Positions 36,343 to 44,373 of a stretch of DNA of 64,000 nucleotides are shown here, piece by piece. The DNA comes from Terriglobia bacterium (GTDB lineage: Bacteria; Acidobacteriota; Terriglobia; Terriglobales; Acidobacteriaceae): assembly GCA_020072585.1 (NCBI GenBank), contig JAIQGL010000002.1:219685-283684 (forward strand). The letters run 5' to 3'. Within the stretch, counting starts at the first letter, position 1; each line of letters begins with the position of its first letter. The notes beneath the pieces were generated by a model that was not told the origin of the DNA, searched no databases, and was given only the letters and a program-made list of their open reading frames with translations. The position numbers were made by a program, and so were the translations under genes.

Positions 36343-37392
36343 ATGAAGATCTGTTCTGGAATCAAAAGCATTCTGTCCGTCATGTGCTGTGCTTATGCAG
36401 TCTCAGCTTTTGCCGCTGATACCCTCAACGGCAAGGTCCTCAATCAGACAACCAATCAGCCGGCGGCGGGCGACGAGGTCGTCCTGTTGCGGCTGGAAAA
36501 TGGCATGGAGGAGGAAGCCAAGACCCGGACGGATGCGCAGGGCGCATTTGCTCTGCAACTCACTGTCGCCAATGCCAAGCATATTGTTCGGGTGCTTCAC
36601 CGTGGAGTCAACTATGACTTGAATGTGACCGGCAAGGGCCCCCTGGAGATCCCGGTTTTCGATGCTGTCCCGCACATACAAAATTTGCAAGGGAGCATCG
36701 GCATTGCACAGGTGGAGTCTGACGGCCAGATGCTCAAGATCACGGAGATGTACAGCATCACCAATGATTCTGTTCCTCCGGTGACGCAATCCGGACCGCG
36801 CAACTTTGAGATTTCCATCCCGCCGAAGGCCACGTTGGATTCCACCACCGTGAAAAAGGGCGGTGGCATCTGGGTCAACGTTACGCCAACTCCCGTCAAG
36901 GGGCAGCAGGGCCGCTATGCAATAGATTTTCCCATACGGCCCGGGGACACACTGTTCAAGTTTATCTACCATCTCCCCTATGCAGGCCCCACTACGTTGC
37001 ACGTAAAGCTGGCATATCCGATCAAGAGCTTCGCGGTGATGCATCCTCCTTCCATGTCCTTTAAATCGTCGCAGCCGAAGGCATTTACCAGTCCTGGCGA
37101 GGCACAGGGCCTGCGTGTTGAACAGGCAGTGAGCAAGCCTGTCGTGCGCGATGTCCCTGCGTTTGAGATCTCCGGGACTGGCTTGGCGCCGGCCAAGGCC
37201 AGCCAATCTTCACCCGCGACAAGTCCTGCTGCGGCAGCGGCTGCCCGCAATCCGGCAACAGCAGTTGCCGTCACACCTCCGGCGGCAGCAGGTCAACCAG
37301 AGAACGGAGTATGGATCATTCTTACAGGGATTGGCGCGTTACTAGGCGCGACCGCATACGCGGTGTGGAAAAGACGGAAACGAACCACCTAG
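36343..37392 (+). CDS. Secreted protein with Ig-like N-terminus and C-terminal membrane anchor
   Basis: A 349-residue protein. The signal peptide (SVMCCAYAVSAFAADTLNG boundary) is followed by a carboxypeptidase-regulatory/Ig-like module (LNGKVLNQTTNQPAAGDEVV). A second beta domain spans about residues 110-245. An Ala/Pro-rich linker leads to a single C-terminal helix (WIILTGIGALLGATAYAVW) and a basic tail KRRKRTT. The protein is therefore anchored in the inner membrane with its body in the periplasm. I know no function. It lies inside the DHOR cluster. Confidence 0.75.
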   Translation: MKICSGIKSILSVMCCAYAVSAFAADTLNGKVLNQTTNQPAAGDEVVLLRLENGMEEEAKTRTDAQGAFALQLTVANAKHIVRVLHRGVNYDLNVTGKGPLEIPVFDAVPHIQNLQGSIGIAQVESDGQMLKITEMYSITNDSVPPVTQSGPRNFEISIPPKATLDSTTVKKGGGIWVNVTPTPVKGQQGRYAIDFPIRPGDTLFKFIYHLPYAGPTTLHVKLAYPIKSFAVMHPPSMSFKSSQPKAFTSPGEAQGLRVEQAVSKPVVRDVPAFEISGTGLAPAKASQSSPATSPAAAAAARNPATAVAVTPPAAAGQPENGVWIILTGIGALLGATAYAVWKRRKRTT

Positions 37393-37420
37393 GCTTTGCG
37401 TTTGTGGAGAACGCAAAGCC
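37392..37420. terminator. Hairpin between convergent genes
   Basis: GGCTTTGCGTT (37392-37402) pairs with AACGCAAAGCC (37410-37420), an 11-bp perfect stem with a 7-nt loop starting at the stop codon. Neither strand has a T-tract, so termination would be weak or factor-assisted. Confidence 0.5.
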
Positions 37421-37453
37421 CGTATCGTCGGGTCCGGAGACTTAACCGAACCA

Positions 37454-38473
37454 CTAATCCTTCATGCTGGTAGCGGTCCTGGTTGGCATTCGCGCATTGC
37501 CGAACATGATGCCGGTCTCAATTTCGACTGGTTCTCCATTTTTCTTGTACGGCTTGAACTCCCACTGCAGCAGCGCATCGGTAATGATCTTGGCCTGCTC
37601 GGGAAAAGAGCTGATCACGTGAACATGTTTTACCTTGCCATAGCGATCGATGATAATTCTCACCGGGATAGGATTGAATTTGCGATCGGTGAGCACTGGA
37701 TCGACCTTCTGTAGAATGTTCTCTCCGGTGGCGTAATTCTTGACGCACACAGGCGCATTCTCCTCTGACAACCTGGCCTTATCAATCCCTTGAACAAGGC
37801 TTTCCAGCAACTTCGTGTCGCCGCTGGTCAGCATGAACTCCACGCTATGGCAACGGATCTGGGTCGTTAGCGTATACCAATGCAGTTCCGCCACAGGCGA
37901 CATGTAATCCATCCGGTAGAACGTCCGCCCCGCAATCTTTACCTCGGTGGGTTGCTGTTCCACCTTGTAGTCGGCGTTCAAGCGGCCTCTTTTTGCATTG
38001 ACCAACTCCAGCGCATTCCTGGCCGGCGTATATCCGAAAAACAGGTCCTGTGCGCTGACCAGGATGGTCCCTCGATTTGGGCCAGTGAAGGTCTTACTGG
38101 GCTCGATTTGGGTCAGCACGTAATAACCAGTGTCAGAAGGCGGCGGGCCGGCATATTTCTGACGCCAGTCCGCTGGAAAGGGGTATGTCATCCCAAAATA
38201 CTGATTGGTATAAACCTTTTCAGTGACATTGCCAGTTTCGGGCACAGGTATCGATGCATCGCTGGCGCTCGGTACCGCACCCTTTACCAGAATCACACCC
38301 TGGGGCACTTTTTTCGCATCTGGATTGTCCACGGCGAAGTCGCCCGACAATGGTTGTTGGGGTGGCTTCTCAGTATCTTGGGTGGATGAATTCGCGGCGT
38401 CAGTGCTCTGCGCTCCTGCAAGCAGGGATACAGAAAGAATAACCGTTAACAGTGAGAAAACCTTGGGTCGCAA
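37454..38473 (-). CDS. Secreted TonB C-terminal-domain-like protein (copy A)
   Basis: A 339-residue protein with a signal peptide (SLLTVILSVSLLAGAQ). A central domain with YFGMTYPFPADWRQKY and ELHWYTLTTQIRCHSVEFML precedes a C-terminal TonB-like module: FNPIPVRIIIDRYGKVKHV, then ALLQWEFKPYKKNG. Classical TonB has an N-terminal anchor retained in the inner membrane plus a Pro-rich spanner. Here the N-terminus looks cleavable and no long Pro spanner exists, so energy transduction is doubtful. The start is TTG at 38473. A clear paralogue is at 44374-45510; both flank DHOR genes. Confidence 0.75.
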   Translation of the reverse strand: MRPKVFSLLTVILSVSLLAGAQSTDAANSSTQDTEKPPQQPLSGDFAVDNPDAKKVPQGVILVKGAVPSASDASIPVPETGNVTEKVYTNQYFGMTYPFPADWRQKYAGPPPSDTGYYVLTQIEPSKTFTGPNRGTILVSAQDLFFGYTPARNALELVNAKRGRLNADYKVEQQPTEVKIAGRTFYRMDYMSPVAELHWYTLTTQIRCHSVEFMLTSGDTKLLESLVQGIDKARLSEENAPVCVKNYATGENILQKVDPVLTDRKFNPIPVRIIIDRYGKVKHVHVISSFPEQAKIITDALLQWEFKPYKKNGEPVEIETGIMFGNARMPTRTATSMKD

Positions 38474-38696
38474 TGCCCCCCCTTTGAACTAGCCACGACA
38501 TTGTACTCTCTTTTTGTACATTGGAAAATTCTCATGTAAACGTGATTTCGAAGCCAGCAGTAAATTGAGCAAAACCACGTCTGTTGCTCCGTATACCAAA
38601 AAATATTCCATGGCTACATAAATTCCATTACAAAACAATCATATTTCCCATATTAGAACGATGATTCATTTTATATAAAAATTTTTTAATGTTGCA

Positions 38697-38726
38697 TTGA
38701 CTTAGAATCCAAAGTTGCTGTATCTT
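38697..38726 (+). promoter_or_regulatory. DHOR-2 promoter
   Basis: TTGACT (38697-38702) and TATCTT (38721-38726) with 18-bp spacing, after an AT-rich tract. Confidence 0.7.
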
Positions 38727-38802
38727 CCCGTTGTTCCATTTTAGGATTTGATAAACGCGATTCAAATTTGGAACAAACGTACTGTTTTATTTCCCGTCCA
38801 CA

Positions 38803-38836
38803 ATTGGCAGACACGCCTCCAATCGTCTGCAGTACG
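38803..38836 (+). promoter_or_regulatory. Conserved leader hairpin element, DHOR-2
   Basis: GCAGAC (38807-38812) pairs with GTCTGC (38825-38830) around a 12-nt loop, followed by AGTACGG, as in the other DHOR leaders. Confidence 0.6.
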
Positions 38837-38899
38837 GCAGGTTTTTCGCTCAAAAGAATCACCTTGTTTCAATTGAAAATCTAGAGGAGGAAACTCGCA

Positions 38900-40288
38900 A
38901 TGACGAGGCGGAAATTCCCTGTTTTTGGGCTCACAATGGCAACGCTGCTCTTCGCCGGAATGGCGTTTGCCCAAACCGATCCCGGTGTGCGCGGTGGCGG
39001 AGCTGCCGCCGGCGGACCGCTGGCTTCTGTAGCCGCAGACAACCCCGCAGGCAGCCTGGCGTTTTTCAACGACGGGCTGGCTACGTTCAACGAAATAGAT
39101 ACCATTGCCGACGGCGGCCTGGGGCCGCGTTTTAACGAAAACGGCTGCGGCGTTTGTCATTCCCAGCCGGCAACAGGCGGCAGCAGCCCGGCCGTGAATC
39201 CGCAGTTCACGGTCATCTCCAGCGGAGTCGCCAGCAGCGCCACCAACACGCGGCCGGCGTTTGTTCTGCAAAACGGCCCGGTGCGCGAGGCACGGTTCCC
39301 ATTCTTCTTTAACGCCGCCGGCGGTGCGGACGTCAACAATCCCAACGGCGGTGTGGAAGATCTTTTCACCATCTCCGGACTGCCTGATGCCGGTGCCTGC
39401 AGCCTACAGCAGCCCAGCTTTGCTCAGGCAGCGGCCGTAGGCAACCTGATCTTCCGCATTCCCACGCCGGTTTTCGGCGCGGGCTTGATGGAGAACATTG
39501 ACGATGCAACGCTGCTGGCCAATGCAGCCGCCAACGCGGGCTCGTTTGGCGTCAGCGGCTCGTTCAACCGCAACGGCAATGACGGCACGATTACCCGCTT
39601 CGGCTGGAAGGCGCAGAACAAGTCGCTGGTGATTTTTGCCGGTGAGGCCTACAACGTGGAGCAGGGCGTGACCAATGAGGTGTTCGGGCAGGAGCGTCCG
39701 CTGCCGGGTGAAGGCGGCTCTGGTGGAACCGGTGGAACCGGACTTCCGGCAAACTGCCGCATCAACCCGACTCCGGAAGACCTGACGCATTTCAGTGCCG
39801 ACAATCTGGGGACCTCCAGCGACGTGGTGAAGTTTGCGCTGTTCATGCGCATGCTGGCCCCGCCCACGCCGTCCACGACCGTACCAGGTGGAGCAACGTC
39901 CATCTCAGCCGGACGCAATGTATTTAATGCGATCGGCTGCGCGGCATGCCACACGGCATCGTTGACCACCAGCGCCTCCTCGATTACACCGGGGTTGAGC
40001 AACATTACCGCTAATCTGTTCAGTGATCTGGAAATCCATCATATGGGAACGGGGCTGAACGATAACGTTTCCCAGGGTGGAGCAGGCGGCGATCAGTTCC
40101 GTACAGCTCCGCTGTGGGGACTGGGACAGCGCATCTTCTTCCATCATGATGGACGCACCAGCAACCTGATTACGGCGATTACCGCGCATGCCAGCTCCGG
40201 CTCTGAAGCCAACACTGTCATCGCCAACTTCAATGCGCTTTCCGCCACCAACAAGCAAAACCTTCTAAACTTCCTGCGTTCACTGTAA
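38900..40288 (+). CDS. DHOR-2: exported di-heme cytochrome
   Basis: A 462-residue paralogue of DHOR-1, with the same signal-peptide start (MTRRKFPVF), the same AGAGGAGG ribosome binding site, and heme motifs CGVCH and CAACH. Relative to DHOR-1 the main indel is the loop GEGGSGGTGGTGLPANC, five residues longer. HHMGTGL is conserved. It heads a three-copy tandem run whose start codons are spaced 1962 and 1959 bp, consistent with unequal duplication. It is expected to act in the periplasm as an electron carrier or di-heme oxidoreductase. Confidence 0.86.
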   Translation: MTRRKFPVFGLTMATLLFAGMAFAQTDPGVRGGGAAAGGPLASVAADNPAGSLAFFNDGLATFNEIDTIADGGLGPRFNENGCGVCHSQPATGGSSPAVNPQFTVISSGVASSATNTRPAFVLQNGPVREARFPFFFNAAGGADVNNPNGGVEDLFTISGLPDAGACSLQQPSFAQAAAVGNLIFRIPTPVFGAGLMENIDDATLLANAAANAGSFGVSGSFNRNGNDGTITRFGWKAQNKSLVIFAGEAYNVEQGVTNEVFGQERPLPGEGGSGGTGGTGLPANCRINPTPEDLTHFSADNLGTSSDVVKFALFMRMLAPPTPSTTVPGGATSISAGRNVFNAIGCAACHTASLTTSASSITPGLSNITANLFSDLEIHHMGTGLNDNVSQGGAGGDQFRTAPLWGLGQRIFFHHDGRTSNLITAITAHASSGSEANTVIANFNALSATNKQNLLNFLRSL

Positions 40289-40310
40289 ATTCAACGAAGT
40301 TAGTTCTCGA

Positions 40311-40348
40311 CTGCGGATGGTGATCTCACCATCCGCAGTTTTTTCTTT
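40311..40348 (+). terminator. Intrinsic terminator of DHOR-2
   Basis: CTGCGGATGG (40311-40320) pairs with CCATCCGCAG (40329-40338), followed by six T. The hairpin is identical to the DHOR-3 terminator. Confidence 0.9.
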
Positions 40349-40426
40349 TGCCAACACGATTTGCCACTACGCGAAAGCTATTAGAGTTGCCACAACAAAT
40401 CGCAGTCCAAAAAAGAGAGATTCTAG

Positions 40427-40500
40427 TTCCAAAACAGAACCATCATTCCTGAAACAGAACCATAATTTCCAAAACAAAACTATTTATTCCAAAATGGTTC
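40427..40500. repeat. Phased TTCC operator-like array upstream of DHOR-3
   Basis: Four units start with TTCC at 40427, 40446, 40467 and 40487, spaced 19-21 bp, about two DNA turns. Unit sequences include TTCCAAAACAGAAC, TTCCTGAAACAGAAC, TTCCAAAACAAAAC and TTCCAAAATGGTTC. The array ends 28 bp before the -35 box, which fits cooperative binding of an activator on one face of the helix. Confidence 0.65.
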
Positions 40501-40528
40501 TTCATTAAAAATTTTTTAACAATTCTGA

Positions 40529-40558
40529 TTGACGCTCGCAACAAAATTGAGGTACTTT
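40529..40558 (+). promoter_or_regulatory. DHOR-3 promoter
   Basis: TTGACG (40529-40534) and TACTTT (40553-40558) with 18-bp spacing, preceded by the AT-rich sequence TTAAAAATTTTTTAAC. Confidence 0.7.
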
Positions 40559-40630
40559 CCTTTTCGTTACTCGCTTGATACGGCCATTTACGGCAGCATC
40601 GAGCGGGAAACAAAATTCCCTCCCGTCCAT

Positions 40631-40664
40631 TTTTGGCAGACAGTCCCAATCGTCTGTAGTGCGG
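40631..40664 (+). promoter_or_regulatory. Conserved leader hairpin element, DHOR-3
   Basis: GCAGAC (40636-40641) pairs with GTCTGT (40652-40657) using one G-U pair, with a 10-nt loop. A second GCAGAC/GTCTGC pair occurs at 40760-40783 in the same, longer leader. Confidence 0.6.
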
Positions 40665-40861
40665 TTTTAGTTCCTGGTGGTCGTAACACGCAGCATGTAC
40701 GCCAGGAGTTCTTGTCGACAACAGTTCGACTCTCTTTCATGCCGGACTTTGCTTTTTTTGCAGACAGGACGTATTGAGTCTGCGCTCCGCGACCCTTATT
40801 AATCCCAACAGCACAGGTATTGAAGAAGGCAAAGATCTTAAATTTAAGGAGCAAACTCGCA

Positions 40862-42250
40862 ATGACGAGGCGGAATATCTCTGTTTTAACGCTCACAATC
40901 GCAGCGCTTTTTCTGACTGGAATGGCGTTTGCCCAAACCGATCCCGGTGTACGTGACGGCGGAGCCGCTGCCGGCGGACCGCTGGCTTCTGTTGCCGCAG
41001 ACAACCCCGCAGGCAGCCTGGCGTTTTTCAACGACGGGCTGGATACGTTCAACGAAATAGATACCATCACCGCCGGCGGTCTGGGGCCGCGTTTTAACGA
41101 AAACGGCTGCGGTGTTTGTCATTCCCAGCCAGCAACAGGCGGCAGCAGCCCGGCCGTGAACCCGCAGTTCACGGTAATCTCCAGCGGAGTCGCCAGCAGC
41201 GCCACCAACACGCGGCCGGCTTTTATTACGCAGAATGGCCCGGTGCGCGAAGCGCGGTTCCCATTCTTCTTTAATGCCGCCGGCGGCGCGGACGTCAACA
41301 ATCCCAACGGCGGTGTGGAAGACATCTTTACCATCTCAGGTCTTGCCGGTGCCGGTGCTTGCAGTCTGACGCAGCCCAGCTTTGCTCAGGCGGCATCTGT
41401 AGGCAACCTGATCTTCCGGATTCCCACGCCGGTTTTTGGCGCGGGCTTGATGGAGAACATTGACGATGCAACGCTGCTGGCCAATGCAGCCGCCAACGCG
41501 GGCGCGTTTGGCGTCAGCGGCTCATTCAATCGCAACGGCAATGACGGCACGATTACTCGCTTCGGCTGGAAGGCGCAGAACAAGTCGCTGGTGATTTTTG
41601 CCGGTGAGGCCTACAACGTGGAGCAGGGCGTGACCAACGAGGTGTTCGGGCAGGAGCGTCCACTGCCGGGCGAAGGCGGCTCTGGTGGAACCGGTGGAAC
41701 CGGACTTCCGGCCAACTGCCGCATCAACCCGACTCCAGAAGATCTGACGCATTTCAGTGCCGACAATCTGGGGACCTCCAGCGACGTGGTGAAGTTTGCG
41801 CTGTTCATGCGCATGCTGGCCCCGCCCACGCCGTCCACGACCGTACCAGGCGGAGCAACTTCCATCTCAGCCGGACGCAATGTATTTAATGCGATCGGCT
41901 GCGCGGCATGCCACACGGCATCGTTGACCACCAGCGCCTCCTCGATTACACCGGGGTTGAGCAACGTTACTGCTAACCTGTTTAGCGATCTGGAAATCCA
42001 TCATATGGGAACGGGGCTGAACGATAACGTTTCCCAGGGTGGAGCCGGCGGTGACCAGTTCCGTACAGCTCCGCTGTGGGGACTGGGACAGCGCATCTTC
42101 TTCCATCATGACGGGCGCACCAGCAACCTGATTACGGCGATTACCGCGCATGCCAGCTCCGGCTCTGAAGCCAACACTGTCATCGCCAACTTCAATGCGC
42201 TTTCCGCCACCAACAAGCAAAACCTTCTGAACTTCCTGCGTTCACTGTAA
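40862..42250 (+). CDS. DHOR-3: exported di-heme cytochrome
   Basis: A 462-residue paralogue, very close to DHOR-2 across the mature protein and in the 3' flank including the terminator. ATG 40862 follows AAGGAG. The signal peptide (MTRRNISVLTLTIAALFLTG) matches DHOR-4 exactly over its first 25 residues, not DHOR-2. Heme motifs CGVCH and CAACH and the GGSGGTGGTG loop are present. The mixed resemblance, 5' end to DHOR-4 and body to DHOR-2, suggests recombination between copies. Confidence 0.86.
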   Translation: MTRRNISVLTLTIAALFLTGMAFAQTDPGVRDGGAAAGGPLASVAADNPAGSLAFFNDGLDTFNEIDTITAGGLGPRFNENGCGVCHSQPATGGSSPAVNPQFTVISSGVASSATNTRPAFITQNGPVREARFPFFFNAAGGADVNNPNGGVEDIFTISGLAGAGACSLTQPSFAQAASVGNLIFRIPTPVFGAGLMENIDDATLLANAAANAGAFGVSGSFNRNGNDGTITRFGWKAQNKSLVIFAGEAYNVEQGVTNEVFGQERPLPGEGGSGGTGGTGLPANCRINPTPEDLTHFSADNLGTSSDVVKFALFMRMLAPPTPSTTVPGGATSISAGRNVFNAIGCAACHTASLTTSASSITPGLSNVTANLFSDLEIHHMGTGLNDNVSQGGAGGDQFRTAPLWGLGQRIFFHHDGRTSNLITAITAHASSGSEANTVIANFNALSATNKQNLLNFLRSL

Positions 42251-42272
42251 ATTCAACGAAGTTAGTTCTCGA

Positions 42273-42310
42273 CTGCGGATGGTGATCTCACCATCCGCAG
42301 TTTTTCTTTT
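42273..42310 (+). terminator. Intrinsic terminator of DHOR-3
   Basis: The same stem as after DHOR-2: CTGCGGATGG paired with CCATCCGCAG, then TTTTTCTTTT. Confidence 0.9.
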
Positions 42311-42371
42311 ACCAGCACGATTTGCCGTTTTCGTGAAAGCTTATAGAGTCGCAACAAGCAGCGGCTTGTAG

Positions 42372-42449
42372 TTCCAAAACAGAACTATATGTTCCCTATC
42401 TAAGTTCCAAAACGGAACTATGAATTCCCTAAATAGAAACCAAAATTCC
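42372..42449. repeat. TTCC operator-like array upstream of DHOR-4
   Basis: TTCC occurs at 42372, 42392, 42405, 42425 and 42446; most intervals are 20-21 bp and one is 13. Full units include GTTCCAAAACAGAAC and GTTCCAAAACGGAAC. It lies about 40 bp upstream of the -35 box, as at DHOR-3. Confidence 0.65.
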
Positions 42450-42487
42450 GAATTAGAGATTAATTAGAAAAGTTTTAACTATTTTAA

Positions 42488-42517
42488 TTGACGTGTGTAA
42501 CAGCATTGAGGTACTTT
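42488..42517 (+). promoter_or_regulatory. DHOR-4 promoter
   Basis: TTGACG (42488-42493) and TACTTT (42512-42517) with 18-bp spacing, almost identical to DHOR-3 from the -35 box onward. Confidence 0.7.
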
Positions 42518-42586
42518 CCTTCCCGCCACTCGCTTGATACGCCACTTGTGGCAAGTATCGAAGCGGAGACAATTCCATCCGTTCAC

Positions 42587-42620
42587 TTTTGGCAGATAGT
42601 TTCAATCGTCTGCAGTGCGG
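42587..42620 (+). promoter_or_regulatory. Conserved leader hairpin element, DHOR-4
   Basis: GCAGAT (42592-42597) pairs with GTCTGC (42608-42613) with a closing U-G pair and a 10-nt loop, followed by AGTGCGG. Confidence 0.6.
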
Positions 42621-42820
42621 TTTCAGTTCCTGGTGTTCGCAACACGCAAGCACATGTACGCCAGGAGTTCTTGTCGACAACAGTTCAACTTCTCTTTCAT
42701 GCACGGACTTTGCTTTTTGCAGACAAGACGTATCTGGTCTGGGCTCCGCAATCCCTGATTGATTTCAGCGGCACAGGTAACAGGCAGAAGAAGGAAAGAT
42801 TTATCAAGGAGGAACTCGCA

Positions 42821-44254
42821 ATGACGAGGCGGAACATCTCTGTTTTAACTCTCACAATCGCAGCGCTTTTCCTGACTGGAATGGCGTTTGCCCAAGTCGT
42901 CGACCCTGGCGTTCGGAGCTCGACGGGAGTCAATGCAGGCCAGCCGCTGGCATCGGTTTCGGCCAATGCCGCCGATTTGGCCTTTTTCAACAGCGGACTC
43001 GATCAGTTCAACGAGCAGCAAACAGTTACGGGAGACAACCCCGGCCTTGGACCACGTTTCAACCTGGACGGGTGCGGAGGATGTCACTCCCAGCCGGCCC
43101 CCGGCGGAACCAGCCCCAGCGCCAATGTCTTTCCCAACGTGGGACCCAACCCTCAGAGCCAAGCCATTGTTAATGGCCTCGTGAGAAGCACAACCAACAC
43201 CATCCCGTCGTTTGTCACCGCGAACGGCCCGGTGCGCGAAGCCCGCTTCCCGTTTTTCTTTAACGCCGCCGGCGGCGCCAACGTCAACAACCCGAACGGT
43301 GGCGTCGAGGACCTGTTCACGGTGAGCGGCCGCGCCGATGCCGGCGCTTGCAGCCTGACGCAGCCCAGCTTTGCCCAGGCGGCGGCGGCCAACAACCTGA
43401 TCTTCCGCATTCCCACGCCGGTGTTTGGCTCGGGCTTGATGGCGAACATTGACGACTCGACCCTGTTGAACAATCAGGCAGCCCAAGCCGGCAACGGTTT
43501 CGGTATTGCCGGAGACTTCAACCGTAACGGCAACGATGGCACCATCAGCCGCTTTGGCTGGAAGGCGCAGAACAAATCGCTGCTGCTCTTTTCCGGTGAG
43601 GCTTACAACGTGGAGATGGGCATCAGCAATGAACTCTTCATGCAGGACCGCCCGCTGCCAGGCGAAGGCGGCGCTGGTGGAACCGGTGGCAGAGGGCTTC
43701 CAGCGAACTGCCTGAACCTTGCTGGAAACGGCTACCCGGAAGACATCGCCCACTCTGATGGAGTTGACGCCTCAACCAGCGCCAGCGATGTCACGCTGTT
43801 CGCGATCTTCATGGAAGATCTGGCTCCGCCCACGCCTTCCACTACCGTTCCCGGCGGCGCGACCTCGATCAGCCGCGGCCGCGCGAATTTCATCGCCGTT
43901 GGCTGCTCCGTCTGCCATACGCCAACTCTCAGAACTCAGCCCTCGCAGAAGACGGCGGGGTTGAGCAACGCCAACGCCAACTTGTTCTCCGATCTTGAGA
44001 TCCATCACATGGGTACAGGCCTGGCGGACAACGTCTCGCAGGGTGGAGCCGGCGGAGACCAGTTCCGCACGTCGCCATTGTGGGGTCTGGGACAGCGCAT
44101 CTTCTTCCTGCACGATGGCCGCACCAACAACCTGATCACGGCCGTCAACGCCCATGGCAGCAACGGATCGGAGGCGAATGCCTCGCTCAACGCCGCCGCC
44201 GCCCTGAGCCTCAGCGCACAGCAGGATCTGATCAATTTCCTGCGCTCGCTGTGA
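42821..44254 (+). CDS. DHOR-4: diverged exported di-heme cytochrome
   Basis: A 477-residue paralogue and the most diverged copy. ATG 42821 follows AAGGAGG; an open frame continues upstream to 42488 but that stretch is leader sequence shared with DHOR-3. The signal peptide is the same as DHOR-3, after which the mature part differs (VVDPGVRSSTGVNAGQP). Heme motifs are CGGCH and CSVCH. HHMGTGL is kept. An extra segment near ANVFPNVGPNPQ lengthens the N-terminal domain. It may have a changed substrate or redox partner. Confidence 0.86.
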   Translation: MTRRNISVLTLTIAALFLTGMAFAQVVDPGVRSSTGVNAGQPLASVSANAADLAFFNSGLDQFNEQQTVTGDNPGLGPRFNLDGCGGCHSQPAPGGTSPSANVFPNVGPNPQSQAIVNGLVRSTTNTIPSFVTANGPVREARFPFFFNAAGGANVNNPNGGVEDLFTVSGRADAGACSLTQPSFAQAAAANNLIFRIPTPVFGSGLMANIDDSTLLNNQAAQAGNGFGIAGDFNRNGNDGTISRFGWKAQNKSLLLFSGEAYNVEMGISNELFMQDRPLPGEGGAGGTGGRGLPANCLNLAGNGYPEDIAHSDGVDASTSASDVTLFAIFMEDLAPPTPSTTVPGGATSISRGRANFIAVGCSVCHTPTLRTQPSQKTAGLSNANANLFSDLEIHHMGTGLADNVSQGGAGGDQFRTSPLWGLGQRIFFLHDGRTNNLITAVNAHGSNGSEANASLNAAAALSLSAQQDLINFLRSL

Positions 44255-44273
44255 TTTTGTTGATTTAGCTTTG

Positions 44274-44308
44274 CTGGCGAGGCACAGATCGTGTCTCGCC
44301 AGTTTTTT
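44274..44308 (+). terminator. Intrinsic terminator of DHOR-4
   Basis: CTGGCGAGGCAC pairs with GTGTCTCGCCAG (one mismatch) around AGATC, followed by six T. Confidence 0.88.
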
Positions 44309-44373
44309 CGAAGAATAGTATTTCAGTTGGTTTTATCCAGCAGCCAGAAGCTTGGTTGAGGAGGAAGAGAAGT

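Larger units (their letters stand above)
38474..38899. other. DHOR-2 upstream regulatory region
   Basis: A 426-bp non-coding region with TTCC sites at 38606, 38623 and 38645 (the last as TTCCCATATTAGAAC), an AT-rich tract, the DHOR-2 promoter, GTTCCATTTTAGGA at about 38733 and the leader hairpin. The copy A TonB-like gene is divergent, so its promoter also lies here. Confidence 0.6.

Noticed and set aside
40427..40500. CRISPR array interpretation of the TTCC repeats
   Set aside because: Units are too short and degenerate, spacing is only 19-21 bp, there is no constant repeat of CRISPR length, and no cas gene is near.
34077..42517. Sigma54 promoters in front of the DHOR genes
   Set aside because: The invariant GG-N10-GC spacing is not met in the DHOR-1 and DHOR-2 promoters I checked; TTGAC with TATNTT/TACTTT at 17-18 bp is a better fit in all four.
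34193..42620. Assigning the DHOR leader hairpin to a known riboswitch such as c-di-GMP or preQ1
   Set aside because: None of the diagnostic conserved blocks I know for those classes is present; the element is left unnamed.
42488..42820. N-terminal extension of DHOR-4 to 42488
   Set aside because: The extension covers the promoter spacer and leader shared with DHOR-3, has no signal peptide, and a strong ribosome binding site with the conserved MTRR start lies at 42821.
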